The position numbers were made by a program, and so were the translations under genes. The notes under the pieces are model-generated. The model was not told where the DNA came from. It worked only from the letters and a program-made list of their open reading frames with translations, and did not search any database. Shown here piece by piece: positions 49,079-61,542 of a stretch of DNA of 64,000 bases. The number at the start of each line of letters is the position of its first letter. Position 1 is the stretch's first letter. The DNA is taken from NCBI GenBank assembly GCA_038501785.1, contig JBAMJR010000195.1, forward strand, positions 124,001 to 188,000, in the 5' to 3' direction. The DNA comes from Myoxocephalus aenaeus (lineage: Eukaryota; Chordata; Actinopteri; Perciformes; Cottidae).

Positions 49079-49366
49079 TGAATAAAAGTGTATACGTACC
49101 GATACCAAATTTAAAACATGTGTGATATTATAATGCTGATCTGCAAAATCCATGCACCCATAACTGTATTTATGTATGAATCCCTGCCTGCGGAGTAAGT
49201 CCATGTGCACCCTATTGCCAGTTCGTGCAAGAAACGTTGGTTTTCCGTTGGGCAGCGGTTGTGCATCACTCTTAGTCTTCCCCCCTCGGAAAGGAACAAA
49301 GGTTCTGTAGACCCCACTTGGTAGTTCAAGTGAACTGCAGTTGCCAGTGCTCAAATTATTGTTCAT
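49079..49366 (-). CDS. Unassigned open frame upstream of uspl1
   Basis: An ATG-started frame on the minus strand (97 codons, stop at 49073-49075) reading MNNNLSTGNCSSLELPSG and, later, LARTGNRVHMDLLRRQGF. I do not recognise the protein. Good donors lie inside it (GTACGT near 49094) and at its end (GTAACA near 49079). The second is in a phase that would join, across a tentative acceptor near 48456, to the open frame upstream of the uspl1 start. It may therefore be a longer uspl1 N-terminus, a 5' UTR exon with an upstream frame, or chance. Treat the coding call as weak. Confidence 0.25.
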
Positions 49367-49660
49367 GTTGAGAAGGCTCTGTCCATGAAGCCGAGACTAA
49401 TAATCAGTGCGAGTACATGAACAGGGACGTAATAAAAGATACGGTGCATTTCATAACGTTTTATAGATTTCATAACGTTCAATAACATAATTAATTCTCA
49501 TTGATCTATTTGTATTTATTCATTGTCTTCAACAAAGGCATCATTTTAGAAGGTAAATATAAACCTGAATGCCATGTTTTTTCGAGTGAAACATGAAGTG
49601 TTTGTCTAACAAAGTTCAATTTTAATTATAATTTTCAATATAATTTTTATAAACTTTGTA

Positions 49661-49691
<31 letters not shown>

Positions 49692-49695
49692 TTAG
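49661..49695. repeat. Imperfect (ATT)n microsatellite
   Basis: About 35 bases of ATT with one break, close to the (TAG)n tract. Confidence 0.9.
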
Positions 49696-49703
49696 TGATA
49701 TGA

Positions 49704-49763
<60 letters not shown>
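49704..49763. repeat. (TAG)n microsatellite, 20 units
   Basis: 60 bases of pure TAG trinucleotide, non-coding. Confidence 0.97.
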
Positions 49764-49989
49764 CATTATTTACATGATTAGATTATAAATTACATAATGG
49801 CATTACATAAAGAGTCTGTAGTTTAGTTATCTGGTTTTATAATTAAGCCTGATTTATTCATTTGAGAGGTAGAAGGGTGAAGTTGGTCATGTGGGGTTGG
49901 GATGGGGGTTGTATATGTCCCTCACCCTGGTTCTAAAATACAGCCCGCACACCTCCTACTCCAACACACATACACATTTACAGACGTGC

Positions 49990-50290
49990 ATAAACCTCTC
50001 CATCCACCTCCACCCAGTCCCGCCTCTTGCATGTGCCATCCTCTCTTAAGCCCCTCCTGTATCTGCTGCTCTCCTGTCCTCTATTTTCCTCTTGATGACA
50101 CAATGAATTTGCATATCTTTCCCTGTGAGCGCTCATTAGAATGCATAAACCGGCCGCCTCCTCGCCTCATGAGCAGGCTATAGCTTTCTGCCGTGCGGTC
50201 TCCTGATGCAAAATGAGACAGCCAGGCAGCATCACAGGCAGACATGTGGCTTGAGTCTGGGTTGTGATTGGCATTTAGAATCAGTTCACC
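49990..50290. promoter_or_regulatory. Possible conserved non-coding block
   Basis: Repeat-free stretch with an octamer-like atttgcat (about 50107), catgagcaggctatagc and tgatgcaaaatgagac words. Its composition differs from the AT-rich surroundings. Guess from texture only. Confidence 0.2.
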
Positions 50291-51639
50291 CTTCCCTTTC
50301 TTAATTCAAGGATAAGGATAAAACTCTGTGTCGGCCATTTTTCTTTGTTTCTATATTAGCTGCTAAGCAGATGCATATTTATTAGCTAGCCATTTCCATA
50401 TTAAATGCATTAGAAACAATGTATCCTTTCTTAAGCATACTATTACCATCAGTGGATACATGATTATTTTTGCAAATCATAATAAACATGAACATTTTCT
50501 TTATTTTAGAACCCCCACCCCCATTTAAGACAGGTCTTTAAGGTCAGATAATTGCATTACATCCACTGTAGAATAATCCATAGAATAATGCACTATATAT
50601 TATATAATATCCAGAGAGGCCTCTTTCACATTATGAACTCATCCTCCTGAAGTTTCTGCAGGCTGACAGTTATAAGAACACCCTTTTCTCCTCTGTTTAT
50701 ATGTGCCAGAGTTTTACCTGGTGGCTCTCTATATGTCACAAACAACAGTATACTTGAATATATACGTGAAATGTAAACAAAATACACAATCCTTGAATTT
50801 GTAACCCCTCGTTATGTTCAGTAACACCACCAAGGGCGATGTATACAGGTCAGATGACAATGACACAATTAATGGGAACAACACTGATTAAATACATTCT
50901 AATATTTGTCTGATGGTGGCGCTAGAGCAAGCTCTCAGGGTCTTCCAACTTATTACAGTAGTTTTCTTTGGCTCAAATCAAATTGCATGTGTAACCTTAG
51001 AAGATGTGTTGTTGATCAGACAAACAAGCAAATGTTCAATTACATGACATATCTTGACTCAATTGTACATGGCACAGCACAACAAAATGTGGTTTCAGAG
51101 TGTTGTTGAATTTGTATCAGATACATAAGAGAGGCAAACGGGTGGAAAAACTGTGAAAACTTGTGGGATAGGATATATATTATCTCTCCTTTATTATAAT
51201 CTGTATGAAATCATAAACAAATGGGATATAGTTGTTCTTAAGTAAAAATATTATTCTATTTAAACAAACCATGAACTGCTTTAAGAGCTGCCCTGCGTCT
51301 GTTTATGTTATATGTGGGTAATACATTAAATCCCCCCTATTGTCTTTTGCCAATGTAAGTACTTTGTAATTTAGGTATTTAACCATTTAATTGCCCAGAA
51401 CAATGTTTTGGTTGGGAGTGAAAAGCCCATGATGAGGCTAAAGGACCTGTTTTTACATCTATGGAACCTAATTCGAAAGTTTGAATTGATTGCAAAATAT
51501 ACAATCATTATTTAACTCAGCCTCATTAAAAATAAATCAATCCTGTAGACCTAAATGATTGTAAAAATCCTTCTCTCTAACTATAAACTAACTTTGGCTT
51601 AAAGTGCAAAGTGTCTCTTTGATCTCCATTATTTGTGCA

Positions 51640-52080
51640 TTAATTGTGGATGAGCAGCACACTATCATATTTTAATCAGCTATTGTATATGAAGCCTATA
51701 AAAACAAGGTCGAAAACACATTGTGCAGATAAAAATATAAACGATCCATCTCGAAGCCCAGCAGGCTAGTTATCATGATGTAATACCTGTTGATACATTC
51801 CTATCATCCTAATCAGGACTACAGGCTCATAAGCAAACCTCGTGGCTATAGCACTAAATAAGTGCCTGCTAAAAGTAATGATTATGTATCCTTGTCGGAG
51901 AGACTAGAAAAACACTGTGTGGTAAAGTCAGCGTGGTGACGTTTTCTGAAATTAAAATCAGGGTGTAATTAAAAGGCAAACCATTAACCATAATGCCATT
52001 GTGTTCTCATTCTAACTCGCAGCCAACTCCTTTAATATGTCATATCCAGTGCGTAAATGTGCCCTAAGGAATGAGCAAAC
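51640..52080. promoter_or_regulatory. Possible conserved non-coding block upstream of hmgb1
   Basis: About 0.4 kb without simple repeats, rich in homeodomain-type TAAT/ATTA cores and paired words such as gtgtaattaaaaggc. It lies 0.35 kb or more upstream of the hmgb1 promoter. Unverified. Confidence 0.2.
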
Positions 52081-52434
52081 ACGTCTATTACCTTTAAAAC
52101 GCGAATACGGGACGCACACTTTATGTGTTTTTTAAGTAATAATTAGCAAATAAGCTCACGCGCATTGAGGAGAATGTACAATGGAGCTGGTTGATGAAGA
52201 GGGACAGTCCATCCAACACAATCGCACAACATTGCACAGCCGCCTCGTCCACAGCCTACAAGCGCTCCACGTTGTCTCATTCATTTAACTTGCCTACTGT
52301 ACACTGTGCTCAACGTAGTGAATTCAATACTATGGCAAACACACTACACTACTACCAGCTCCAGCATGCTGGGACGGCAATATTTTCGTATCCACGCGCT
52401 TCAGAAAACTTCGGTGACGTTTCACAAAAGGCAG

Positions 52435-52514
52435 CCAATGGGTGCTCGTCTTCTATTAGGACAATGAAAACCCTCCGTCCAATAGGAGGAGCCCCAGACT
52501 GGGCGCTGGCCAAT
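52435..52514 (+). promoter_or_regulatory. hmgb1: hmgb1 promoter with three CCAAT boxes
   Basis: CCAAT occurs at 52435-52439, 52479-52483 and 52510-52514, in a GC-rich stretch without a TATA box, just upstream of the inferred first exon. Evenly spaced CCAAT boxes suggest NF-Y-driven, housekeeping-type expression. Confidence 0.6.
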
Positions 52515-52559
52515 GGCGGGAGAGCCCCGCCGAGAGTAATGTTAGAGAGCTGAAGGCTG

Positions 52560-52634
52560 AAGACACTGCGTATCGCCCGTGTTCCCTCACACACAGCCAT
52601 TGCAGAGCATTGAGATCCAGCCATAGTCCCTTGG
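52560..52634 (+). other. hmgb1: Inferred non-coding first exon of hmgb1
   Basis: The stretch ends with a strong donor, CTTG followed by gtaagt, at 52634/52635. It joins plausibly to the acceptor at 54851-54852 (after a long T run), ahead of the start codon at 54867. The start of the exon is approximate. The intron between (about 2.2 kb) is CpG-richer than the rest of the window and has no coding frame I trust. Confidence 0.6.
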
Positions 52635-54866
52635 TAAGTATCACACACGAAAATTTGAAGTGTTGGTAATGATGATTTCGACGATAACATGTATAAATAT
52701 CTTACTCATGTGTTTGCTATGATCGTGTACGAGGCCTCGTATGACTCGCGGATGATTTTATTGCGTTGAAATGTAAAAAAAAACAAGAATTAACGGCGGT
52801 AAGCAGGTACCGTTACATTACCCGGCTGGGAGTGTAGACCAGACGCTCTAAAAAAAAAGGACGAAATTAATATTAACCTTGACGGAAATCGACGAAAATC
52901 GTCGCTTTTGTTAAATAGAAATAATTTGGTATATTACTGTTGTGTCGTTTTCACATAATGGAGAAAAAGCAAACGGCAGATATCGCGTAAAAAATGTATA
53001 AATGTCTAGCGGACAACACGGTTAACGACAATGGTATAGGAGCCTGGCCGCTGCGGCGCGTTGCGAAGATGAACGGCTGTCATGTGAAGGCTGGGGAGCG
53101 TGCGGGGTTTTAACATCTAACAGCCGAACATTTAAAAAAATATAAAAACATGAGAAAAAGACAGAGCGGCTCAAAACATACGCGGTCGTGTGTTTGTTCG
53201 CGTTAATTCGGCCGAGAAGACTGCGAAATAATTACCTCACGATCTGCGCTTTTACTGTAATGGCTGACTGTATTCGCATTGGAGGCGAAGCACAGCGAGG
53301 CGAATGGGAAGCTAGCGACTAGAGGCGCAGTTCAGCTCAACTTTTTCTAACCGGGTTTTCTCGAGAAACAAACCGGTAACTATCAAATGTAACGACGTCA
53401 AAAGAAAGATCAACCTTTCGTCTTTCCAACGACCCCGTTGCGGTATTTTTCCGCCGCTTTTGAGACGTTTTAATCGCGGGTTGAAAAGAGGTGGCTGCCG
53501 CGGTCGCTCTGCCCTCTATTGCATGCAGTGCGCCGACACAAAGAGAAGGAGCCATATTCTCCATGTTAGTGGATGAAGACGAGCGGCCATTAGGAGCTCA
53601 TAGAAACCAAGGCAGTAGCACAGCCCGCTCATAGACTCAGTGCAGACCCAACGTATTACTATACAAGCCGGCGAGTGCAATAGGAAGCAATCGGGGAAAT
53701 ATTTTGTCAAGATCGCCGGCTTTGCAGACATATTTGTCACGTTGCAAAGCGAACTGAAGGGAGGGAGGAGACATTTGAGGGGGACTTTCTTTCATGAAGA
53801 AGGCATTCTCACAAAATGGAAGAAGAAATATTGCCGTCGTTGTTGACCTCCTTTTCCACAACGAAAGCCTATGCGCCATTGCTACTCCAGCTTAACTGGG
53901 ATTTACAGTCGCGTCTGATGGGGGGAAATGTACAGGAACATTTAAGCAGTTTTAAACATATTGACAAAAGCAGTAGAATGATTTCCTGAATAAGACAACA
54001 TGAAGACTGACTGTTAAATCACATTGAAGTGTTGTATTTTCAATAAATACGGTTTTGTGTGTGTGTGTCAAAGTTATTTGTTTGATGAAACATGAACGTG
54101 AATGAAACGGAAGGTTTCCAGAAGACCTTTTGTTGATGCAGATGAGATTTTAAAGGCTCTATTTCTTCGAAAACACGAGTCATTATGTCTTCGCTCCAGA
54201 GTCCCACGGAGGGCTGCGGGTTATGTTGCACTTGGGGGAACTTTGGCAGTTTCGTGTGACAGTCACATTGCTGCATTGAAAAAACATGTATTTATGGGTG
54301 TTTATGTCATTTTATTTTTTTTAATCCGGAGCGATGTGTTGAGCCACTTTTAACCACGGACCACTCTGTTTTATGGAGAGGCCACAGCGCAGATCGCTTC
54401 ACCGTATAAAGTCCTTTTCATCTGTTCCGGGCGGCTCTGCTTCAGCGGAATGTTTCCGCGGGTCTTTAACTTCGCGCAGTTTGACAGCGAGAGGGCGGGT
54501 CACTTAGCGCCATCAATACCAGCGGCCTAATGGGGAGAAATCAAAGACGGTCCCATTGTATGGCACCAGTAACACACTAGATGTCTATAACGTTGTTATA
54601 TATTGTTTTATTTGGAAGTATGGTTTACAAATATAATTTGTAAAAACCTACTTTTTTTCTCCATGTATAGATTTTATTTTTATTTTTTTAATGTTTATAA
54701 AGCTTTTAGGATATATGCGTTGGGGCATTTGTCACAACACCCCAGACAGTTGTCACGTAATCCTCTTTCCAAAGTAGACCTAGACCAATAACATTTAATA
54801 TTTTGATAAGTCATGCAATTGCAAAGCTAATCCAAACATATTTTTTTTTAAGATACCGCAGTCAAG

Positions 54867-56053
54867 ATGGTGAGAGAGCCAGGAAAGCCGAGGGGCAAGA
54901 TGTCCTCCTATGCCTATTTTGTCCAGACCTGTCGGGAGGAGCACAAGAAGAAACACCCCGAAGCTTCTGTTAACTTTGCTGAGTTCTCCAAAAAGTGCTC
55001 CGAGCGATGGAAGGTAGGATTAATGGATGATGGTGAGCTAATAGAGTAAGTAGTTGCTTAAATTCCAAATGATATTCTTGAGAATGGATTAATATGCCAC
55101 TCTTAATTGGTGAACATCAAAAATAATTCAGGTTCAGGATGTTGGATAATTTATACGGGTCTTAAAATCAGACCCCCAACCTAGAAAATCTGAAGAATGA
55201 ATACTCTGAATACTTGTGTACAAAGGTTGTTGCCACAGACGGTACAATCAGCAAGCTCCTTCTTTTTTCAGCCAATGACTCTTAAGGAGAAGGGGAAATT
55301 TGAAGACCTTGCCAAGCAGGACAAGGTCCGCTATGAGAGGGAGATGATGAGCTACGTCCCACCAAGGGGATCCAAGAAGAAGAGGTTCAAGGACCCCAAC
55401 GCTCCCAAGAGACCCCCGTACGTCAACACTTAATGGTTTTATAGCCTCTTGAATAATGTCTCTTTCTGCAGAACAAAGCAAGTCTGAATCACGAGCAGTT
55501 GACTTATGTTGTAAAAACACAATATAAACCATTGTTATACTGTGGAAATGACGAGCCCACTCTCTTCTTCCCCCTCCAGATCTGCCTTCTTCATCTTTTG
55601 CGCCGAGTATCGCCCTAAGGTGAAAGGCGAGACCCCTGGTCTCACCATTGGAGATGTGGCCAAGAGGCTGGGTGAGATGTGGAACGGCACCGCTTCAGAG
55701 GACAAGCAGCCCTTTGAGAAGAAGGCGGCTAAACTGAAGGAGAAGTATGAGAAGGTAAAGACATCCGTTGTATTGATACATATTTTACAAAAGATAATTC
55801 ACGTTGCTGCTGCTCTCCCTTGAGAGCTTCGATGACAAATGACTTGGCCCCGGCACAAGTTAAATATCTCTCCATTCCTCCATCGCAGGACGTCGCAGCA
55901 TACCGCGCTAAGTCCAAACCAGGCGCCGGCGGGGCAGCGACCGCAGCAGCAGCCGGAAAAGCTCCGGCCAAGGTGGAGAAGAAGGTGGAAAACGACGATG
56001 ACGACGACGACGATGACGACGACGAGGAAGACTTTGATGATGATGATGACTAG
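54867..56053 (+). CDS. hmgb1: High mobility group box 1 protein
   Basis: HMGB1 is an abundant nuclear DNA-bending protein, also released as an alarmin. Coding exons: 54867-55013, 55272-55417, 55580-55754, 55889-56053; 633 nt, 210 aa. Box A covers about residues 8-78 (PRGKMSSYAYFVQTCREEHK) and box B about 94-162 (KRPPSAFFIFCAEYRPK). The redox cysteines 22, 44 and 105 match human C23, C45 and C106. A Gly/Ala-rich linker (GAGGAATAAAAG) precedes a short acidic tail made mainly of Asp and interrupted by one Phe. Synteny with uspl1 supports hmgb1 over hmgb2. I cannot tell which teleost duplicate (a or b) it is. Position 50 is Pro where human has Thr. Confidence 0.95.
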
Positions 56054-56553
56054 TAGATTGCGGGTGACTTATGAAGTGTTCATGTTCTTGTTTATAATGC
56101 ATTTAACCCCAATGTACACACTTAACTGACTGAAAGAAAGTACGTTAGTATCCAAGGGGTAGAAAAAATAAAATAAAAAAAAGCTGTGTATATCAGTTGT
56201 TTTTATGCTGTACAGTTTTTTTCTCCTTTTTGTATAGTTGACACTACACAAGTATCGTGTCTGTATCTTTCTGCCAGTCTTATTTTTTCAGTGATAGTTC
56301 CTAGACCACTATCCTGCCTGGTACAGTGTAAAGGGGTGGGCTTACAGTATTTAGCCTTGCTAGAGGTGCACAGCACATAAAAAAACGTTCTGAGTGTTTC
56401 TTCTTCCTTTTTCTTTTTTTCTTCCTTTTCCCGATATGTTATCAAAAATGAAGTATCACAGTTGTTTTAATGATCTTTATGTACCACTGTAATAGCAAAA
56501 ATAAGAAAAAAAACAGCTTGTTTGTTGTTGAAATTTAAATTGCTTCTGATGTC

Positions 56554-56559
56554 AATAAA
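56554..56559 (+). terminator. hmgb1: hmgb1 poly(A) signal
   Basis: AATAAA followed by a T-rich stretch and then GTGTGTGTG, a good downstream element. Earlier AATAAA hexamers at 56167 and 56172 could give a short 3' UTR. Confidence 0.7.
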
Positions 56560-59500
56560 CTTCCTTTTTTTTAAACTTTTGTATTGTGTGTGTGTGATGC
56601 AGTTCATAAGGCATTGCTCATTTACCCTGAGGTTTCCTCCTCCCAAGATTAAATGTGTCTTTTGATGAGAGCAGACTAATTTAAAATGAACACTAATACA
56701 CCATTCTATAACATGCCTGGTGCGTACCAGTAGTGGTGAGATAAACCGCAGCTTTATCAAAACACCTGTTTAGTTTTTTTTGCACTGAAATATAGCAATA
56801 TTTGTCAAACTGAATGCAAACAATTGAACATAACTGATGATTAATATAAAACACAAGGCTATACAAATGATAATTCTCCTCGGTAAGAGTAATTCTTTCT
56901 GGTGGGGAGTCTTGTGTTTACTTGCTTTGCTGTCTACTCAGTAAAGTAAAATCTCGTTGACATGATGCTGGGAGACGATTGAATAGAGTGAAACCCATCT
57001 TACGACTGATAAGCTGTGCCTAAGAAGTATGACACGTCACCCAAACTATTTATGTATCGTGTGTTTTAGCCTTCTGAGGATGAAAACAAGCATTACATTA
57101 TTGAAGCTCCTTGGGCTGGCGGAGGGACACTGAAAGTTATAGCATGATTGCTCCGCATGTCTACATGCATCACTGATGGTTACTGTTTTATTTAGATACA
57201 GCTGCTCCATCTGTCACGTACTCCTATCCAGGGTAAAAAAAAAAAAAAAAAAAAAAGAAAGAACATTTATATAAGAAGGATTATGTGCTTTGAAAAAAAA
57301 AAAACAGTGACATAAGATTATGGTTGATGTGTACAAACCACCGCAGTCCTAACCTTAAACGGCACACACTCGCATACTGTACATTGTGGTGTCAACAACA
57401 CATGCACCCTCCCATGGGTAGAGAGCTTATTCAGACAGGGGTTACCAACCCTCAGCCTGAGCATAGAAATGAGCTGAGCACCACAGATGTGTCACAGATC
57501 TGTGGTGTAAATGAAAAGGATGTGTCTTCTTCTGTGCTGCATATCTGCTCAGTCGGAGCACTAATGTCAGCCTTGGCCCACTCACTGAGCCTTGGTCTCA
57601 AGTAGGCTAGACGACAGGCAGACACAGGGCAGCAGCTGACCTCCGCACTGCTCTGATAAAGCCCAGCCGGTCCCTGAAGGTGACATAGCCTCTTGCTATC
57701 CCTGATCATTCCTCACGCTCACTGATGATGCCTGCTTTTCCTGGTAAATGTGAATCCGGCAGATGGTGAAATAACCTAAACACCCAACCTTGAGTCATAT
57801 CATGGATGTGTTGTCTACATGTGGAAAAACAGGAAAGCTGTGTGGAAAACTCACTGGAGACAAACATATACAATTACCAAACATGTGACAACTGCAAGCT
57901 GCTGCCAGTGCTGATTAATGTTCCCCCACTGTTGCTGTGTGCAATGTGCAGAAAGGCCGGCCCACAGCCACAACAGATTGAGGGAAGCAGTTATCATGGT
58001 GGATGTTTACACTCACATCCTCTGAATTGGCCAACAGCTTTCATACAGCAGAGGATCATGCAGGGGAAAGGGGGAAGTATGCTGGAACAGTTGCAGGGCC
58101 TCGTGGCTGTTCTCAGCTGTTGGTCAGTGTCTGTGTAGGCCTGTGCAGGCCAAAAGTGCGCATACAGTATAGCAGGGTTAGCTACACAGCGCCACTGACG
58201 GCTCCAAAGCCTGTTAATCCCAGCCACCTGGTGCCCGCCGCGCACACTGCGTTCAATCAGTGGTCTCGGGTGACACCTACTGGTGGCATTGTTGCAACTG
58301 CATCAGGATTGGTGTTGACATCCATCAGTGGTGTACGATCAGAGGTGTTTTCAAATTGTAGCCACTTTTCAATCCACATTTGAGTTGAATTGAAGGTTAA
58401 TAATGGTCGTCAGTGGAAGAAGGATTGAGATTATAGGGATTAGTAGGGACTAGTCTGGATTTCTGGCACAATTTCCAAGGTAATTTGTTCATTAAACTAC
58501 GACGTGTTGTTGGAGTTTTGACCTCTTCATCTAAAAGAAGCCTTATTTATGGTCTATCATCACTCCTAATGATTTGTTTTCATCTAATTCCCCTTTAACT
58601 GTATCCCAAAAAGTTTTTCCCTGAACAGAATACATTTGTGTCTTCTGCAAATATGACACGATGCAACTATTGTGACACTTTACACATATTAATAATATAG
58701 AGTACAACGAGATTTGGACCCAGCACTACACCAAAGCCTACAGGTGACTTTCATGAATTCTGAATCTAGATCACTGATTTGAAAATACTGATATCAGTTT
58801 TGAAGGTAGCTTCTCAACCAGTGTGTTACATTAAACCTCTTATAAAATTGACGCAAATATTCTTTGATTTATTTCCAAAACCCTTTTTCACCGAGATATA
58901 TTATTGGTCATGAATCCTTAGATGCCCTGCACGCATTGTATCAGCACCTGGAGGAAAATGTGAACTTCACAGTTTATGCACAGTAACTGTCTTTATCCTG
59001 AATTATTAAATGTGATACGTTTTCATTTCATTGTGTCCCTGCTTAAATTAAATTAAATTATACTAAACTAATATTTTGTTATATTATACTATATATTTAT
59101 ATATATATTTAGTTCTGGTTCAGAATGATAAAGACAGCTGGAGACCTATTTAATTTAAAATAGGATGTATGCTCGAGAGGAGAATTTGGTTCCTTGGCAA
59201 CAATGAGGTTTTCTCCAAATGATGCTGACAGATTTATAAGCATCCTATTATCAAATGGCTTGAAAAAAAAATGCATGAAGCTGCTGTAAATGGGGGAAAA
59301 AAAAATCTCTGCCCTGAATGTTTACAATATCTGGCTTCACCAATTCTTGTTTTTGTCTGCTGTCGAATGAAGCCATTGTTTGCGTGTGTGACACTGAATG
59401 GACCTCTGCCAAATTCAGTTTGACCTCCATCCCCTTCACATCGGCTTCACTGACCAGCAGCAATTAGAAGTACAGTTGTCAATATAAACGTAATTCTGTC

Positions 59501-60879
59501 CACCTGCCTGTCACCTGTCATTGGCACTATGATCTAGTCCACCATCTTTTCATTCAGAGGGTCAGTACCAGATCAACATTATAACTATATTTTATAAGTT
59601 GTTATTTATATTATGATTAATACCAAACAAAAGAGAGAATCATATTCCCTTTTCCTGGCATCTGCACTTGTCACACATGTAGAATCAATGCTGTATTTAT
59701 TAACTTAAAACTTAATGATGCTAATAACATGCTATTAATTCCCTCTAACAAAACATTGTTTCACAATTTAATTTATCCATGTATTAACAACTATAATATA
59801 GTTTAGGATGCCACAAACTCAGCCCTCCTTAACAAGATACTATTAAATTCAAAGTTTAAATCAAAATGTAAGGTAATCTACTTTATGTCTCCAATTAAAA
59901 AGTAGGTATTTTACCATAATGTTTTAATTGTGAAGTAAAATAAAAAGATACAAAATAACTGTGGCTTCCCTGCATTTCTGAAAATGTCACTAAAATGCAC
60001 AAAGGCTCAGTTTGTAAGCGCAGAGCCTGAGACAAGACCAAAGCACTGTGATGATCAGCCACACCCTGAGAAACCAGACCTGATGATAGCCTTTTACTAA
60101 ACAGAAAATCTGTGGAAAACAACCACTTTTCTCAACAGGCATTCTGCACAGCCGGGAGTCTGCAGCCAGCAGAAGAAGCACATCATAACCCGATGTCTTT
60201 CGGGGTTGTGTTCACTGAAGTGAACATATCAAACCTCTGCAGAAGCCGTCCAGAAGGGTTTGATTAATTGCTTTTTTTCTGGATAAGAGAAGACGACATC
60301 CCAGAAGGATTGTAATTCAGTGAGTTTTTCCTTATCTTTTTTGTTTTCTATGGGAGGTTTTTGTTATAACAATGTGTGTTTTATTTCATAATGATAATGT
60401 GTGCATGCATGTATAAGACCAATGTAAAAAAAAAACTAAATATATATTAAAATATATTAACACAATGTCTTTAGTGTGTGAAGTGGGTTGGTAACAAACG
60501 GACAAAAAAGGAGGTAAAGATATTTTTTTACCAAATATTATTAAATATTTGCAATCCTTTTTGTATGCATTGTGTCAAATTACAGTTTTAGCTTGATAGT
60601 TATTCACATGATGTAAGTTTAGTCATTCATTGAATTTACTTATTCTAAGTGTTGTTTATGAGTATAAATGAGTAAACAGAACATCACGATGGGACAGAAG
60701 AGATCATTGAGATACGTCAATGATTGTGTGTACAGTACATAATGTGTGTATGTTTATTGATCTTTATGATGTTTTTACGATTTTATGATGAGGTCTATTT
60801 ATATATTTGATCGTAACCTATATGTTTATTGCTTTTAATTATGTTTTTGTTATAACCATTTCTTTCCTTTAGTGATGGC

Positions 60880-61000
60880 TTGTTATATCTGGCCACAGGG
60901 ACTACAGTTGACATTTAGCCTTAGCTAAGACTGACACATTTACCCCTGGGTTGATTGATGTGTAAGGTCCCTGTTCAAATAAATAAATGAAATGATTTTT
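60880..61000 (+). repeat. LINE-like 3' tail remnant
   Basis: Ends gtaaggtccctgttcaaata followed by AAATAAATG units and an A/T-rich run. This matches the style of fish non-LTR retrotransposon tails. Weak, by resemblance only. Confidence 0.35.
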
Positions 61001-61384
61001 TTTATTTTTTAAATGGACTCAAAGGAAGTACAACCCATAAGGACACTGCACATGCATCCACATACTTATGGGCTCTCGGTGTTCATGTATATTAAGGTCT
61101 TTTATCTGTCTTGTGGGAACATACATCTAATAGCATAATCACTTTATTGAGACCATATCTCTCCCGGGGGCAACATCAATGACATGATTCATGGTGTAAA
61201 GTGGAGATAACTGTATTATAGGATGTACACATTTTAAAATTCAGGATGTTATGGTTAAGGTCAAGTTTAGAATTAGGCTGGTAGCGCCAATGGTGAGATG
61301 TCTGCAGGAAATTAATGTAAGTCGTAAAAACACTACTGTGTGTGTATTTGTGTGTGCCATCAATATCTCCAATAAAAAAAAAGA

Positions 61385-61542
61385 GGATCGGTGGTTCGAG
61401 CCCCGGCTCCGCTAGTCCATGTCGATGTGTCCTTGAGCAAGACACTTTACCTCAAATTGCTCCCCATTGCTGTGTCTACGGTGTATAGAAGAAAAAAATT
61501 AAGTCGCTTTGGATAAAAGCATCAGCTAAATGAAATGTAATG
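61385..61542 (+). repeat. tRNA-headed SINE
   Basis: Box B-like GGTTCGAGCCC starts at 61393, followed by gtccttgagcaagacacttt and the familiar tail gtcgctttggataaaagc, atcagctaaatgaaatg. The left part (box A) is missing or decayed. High-copy fish SINE by resemblance. Confidence 0.7.

Larger units (their letters stand above)
49367..52430. other. Intergenic gap between divergent uspl1 and hmgb1
   Basis: No gene recognised. The left end should hold the uspl1 promoter, and the right end runs into the hmgb1 promoter. It also has (ATT)n and (TAG)n microsatellites and two stretches that look like conserved non-coding DNA. Confidence 0.6.

Noticed and set aside
49704..49763. CRISPR-like regular repeat
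   Set aside because: Simple trinucleotide microsatellite without spacers, in a vertebrate genome.
57235..57256. Poly(A) run as a processed pseudogene tail
   Set aside because: No gene-like sequence upstream and no target duplication seen; simple A-tract.
61385..61542. tRNA gene suggested by the box B-like sequence
   Set aside because: No cloverleaf or box A, and a SINE tail follows, so it is a retroposon.
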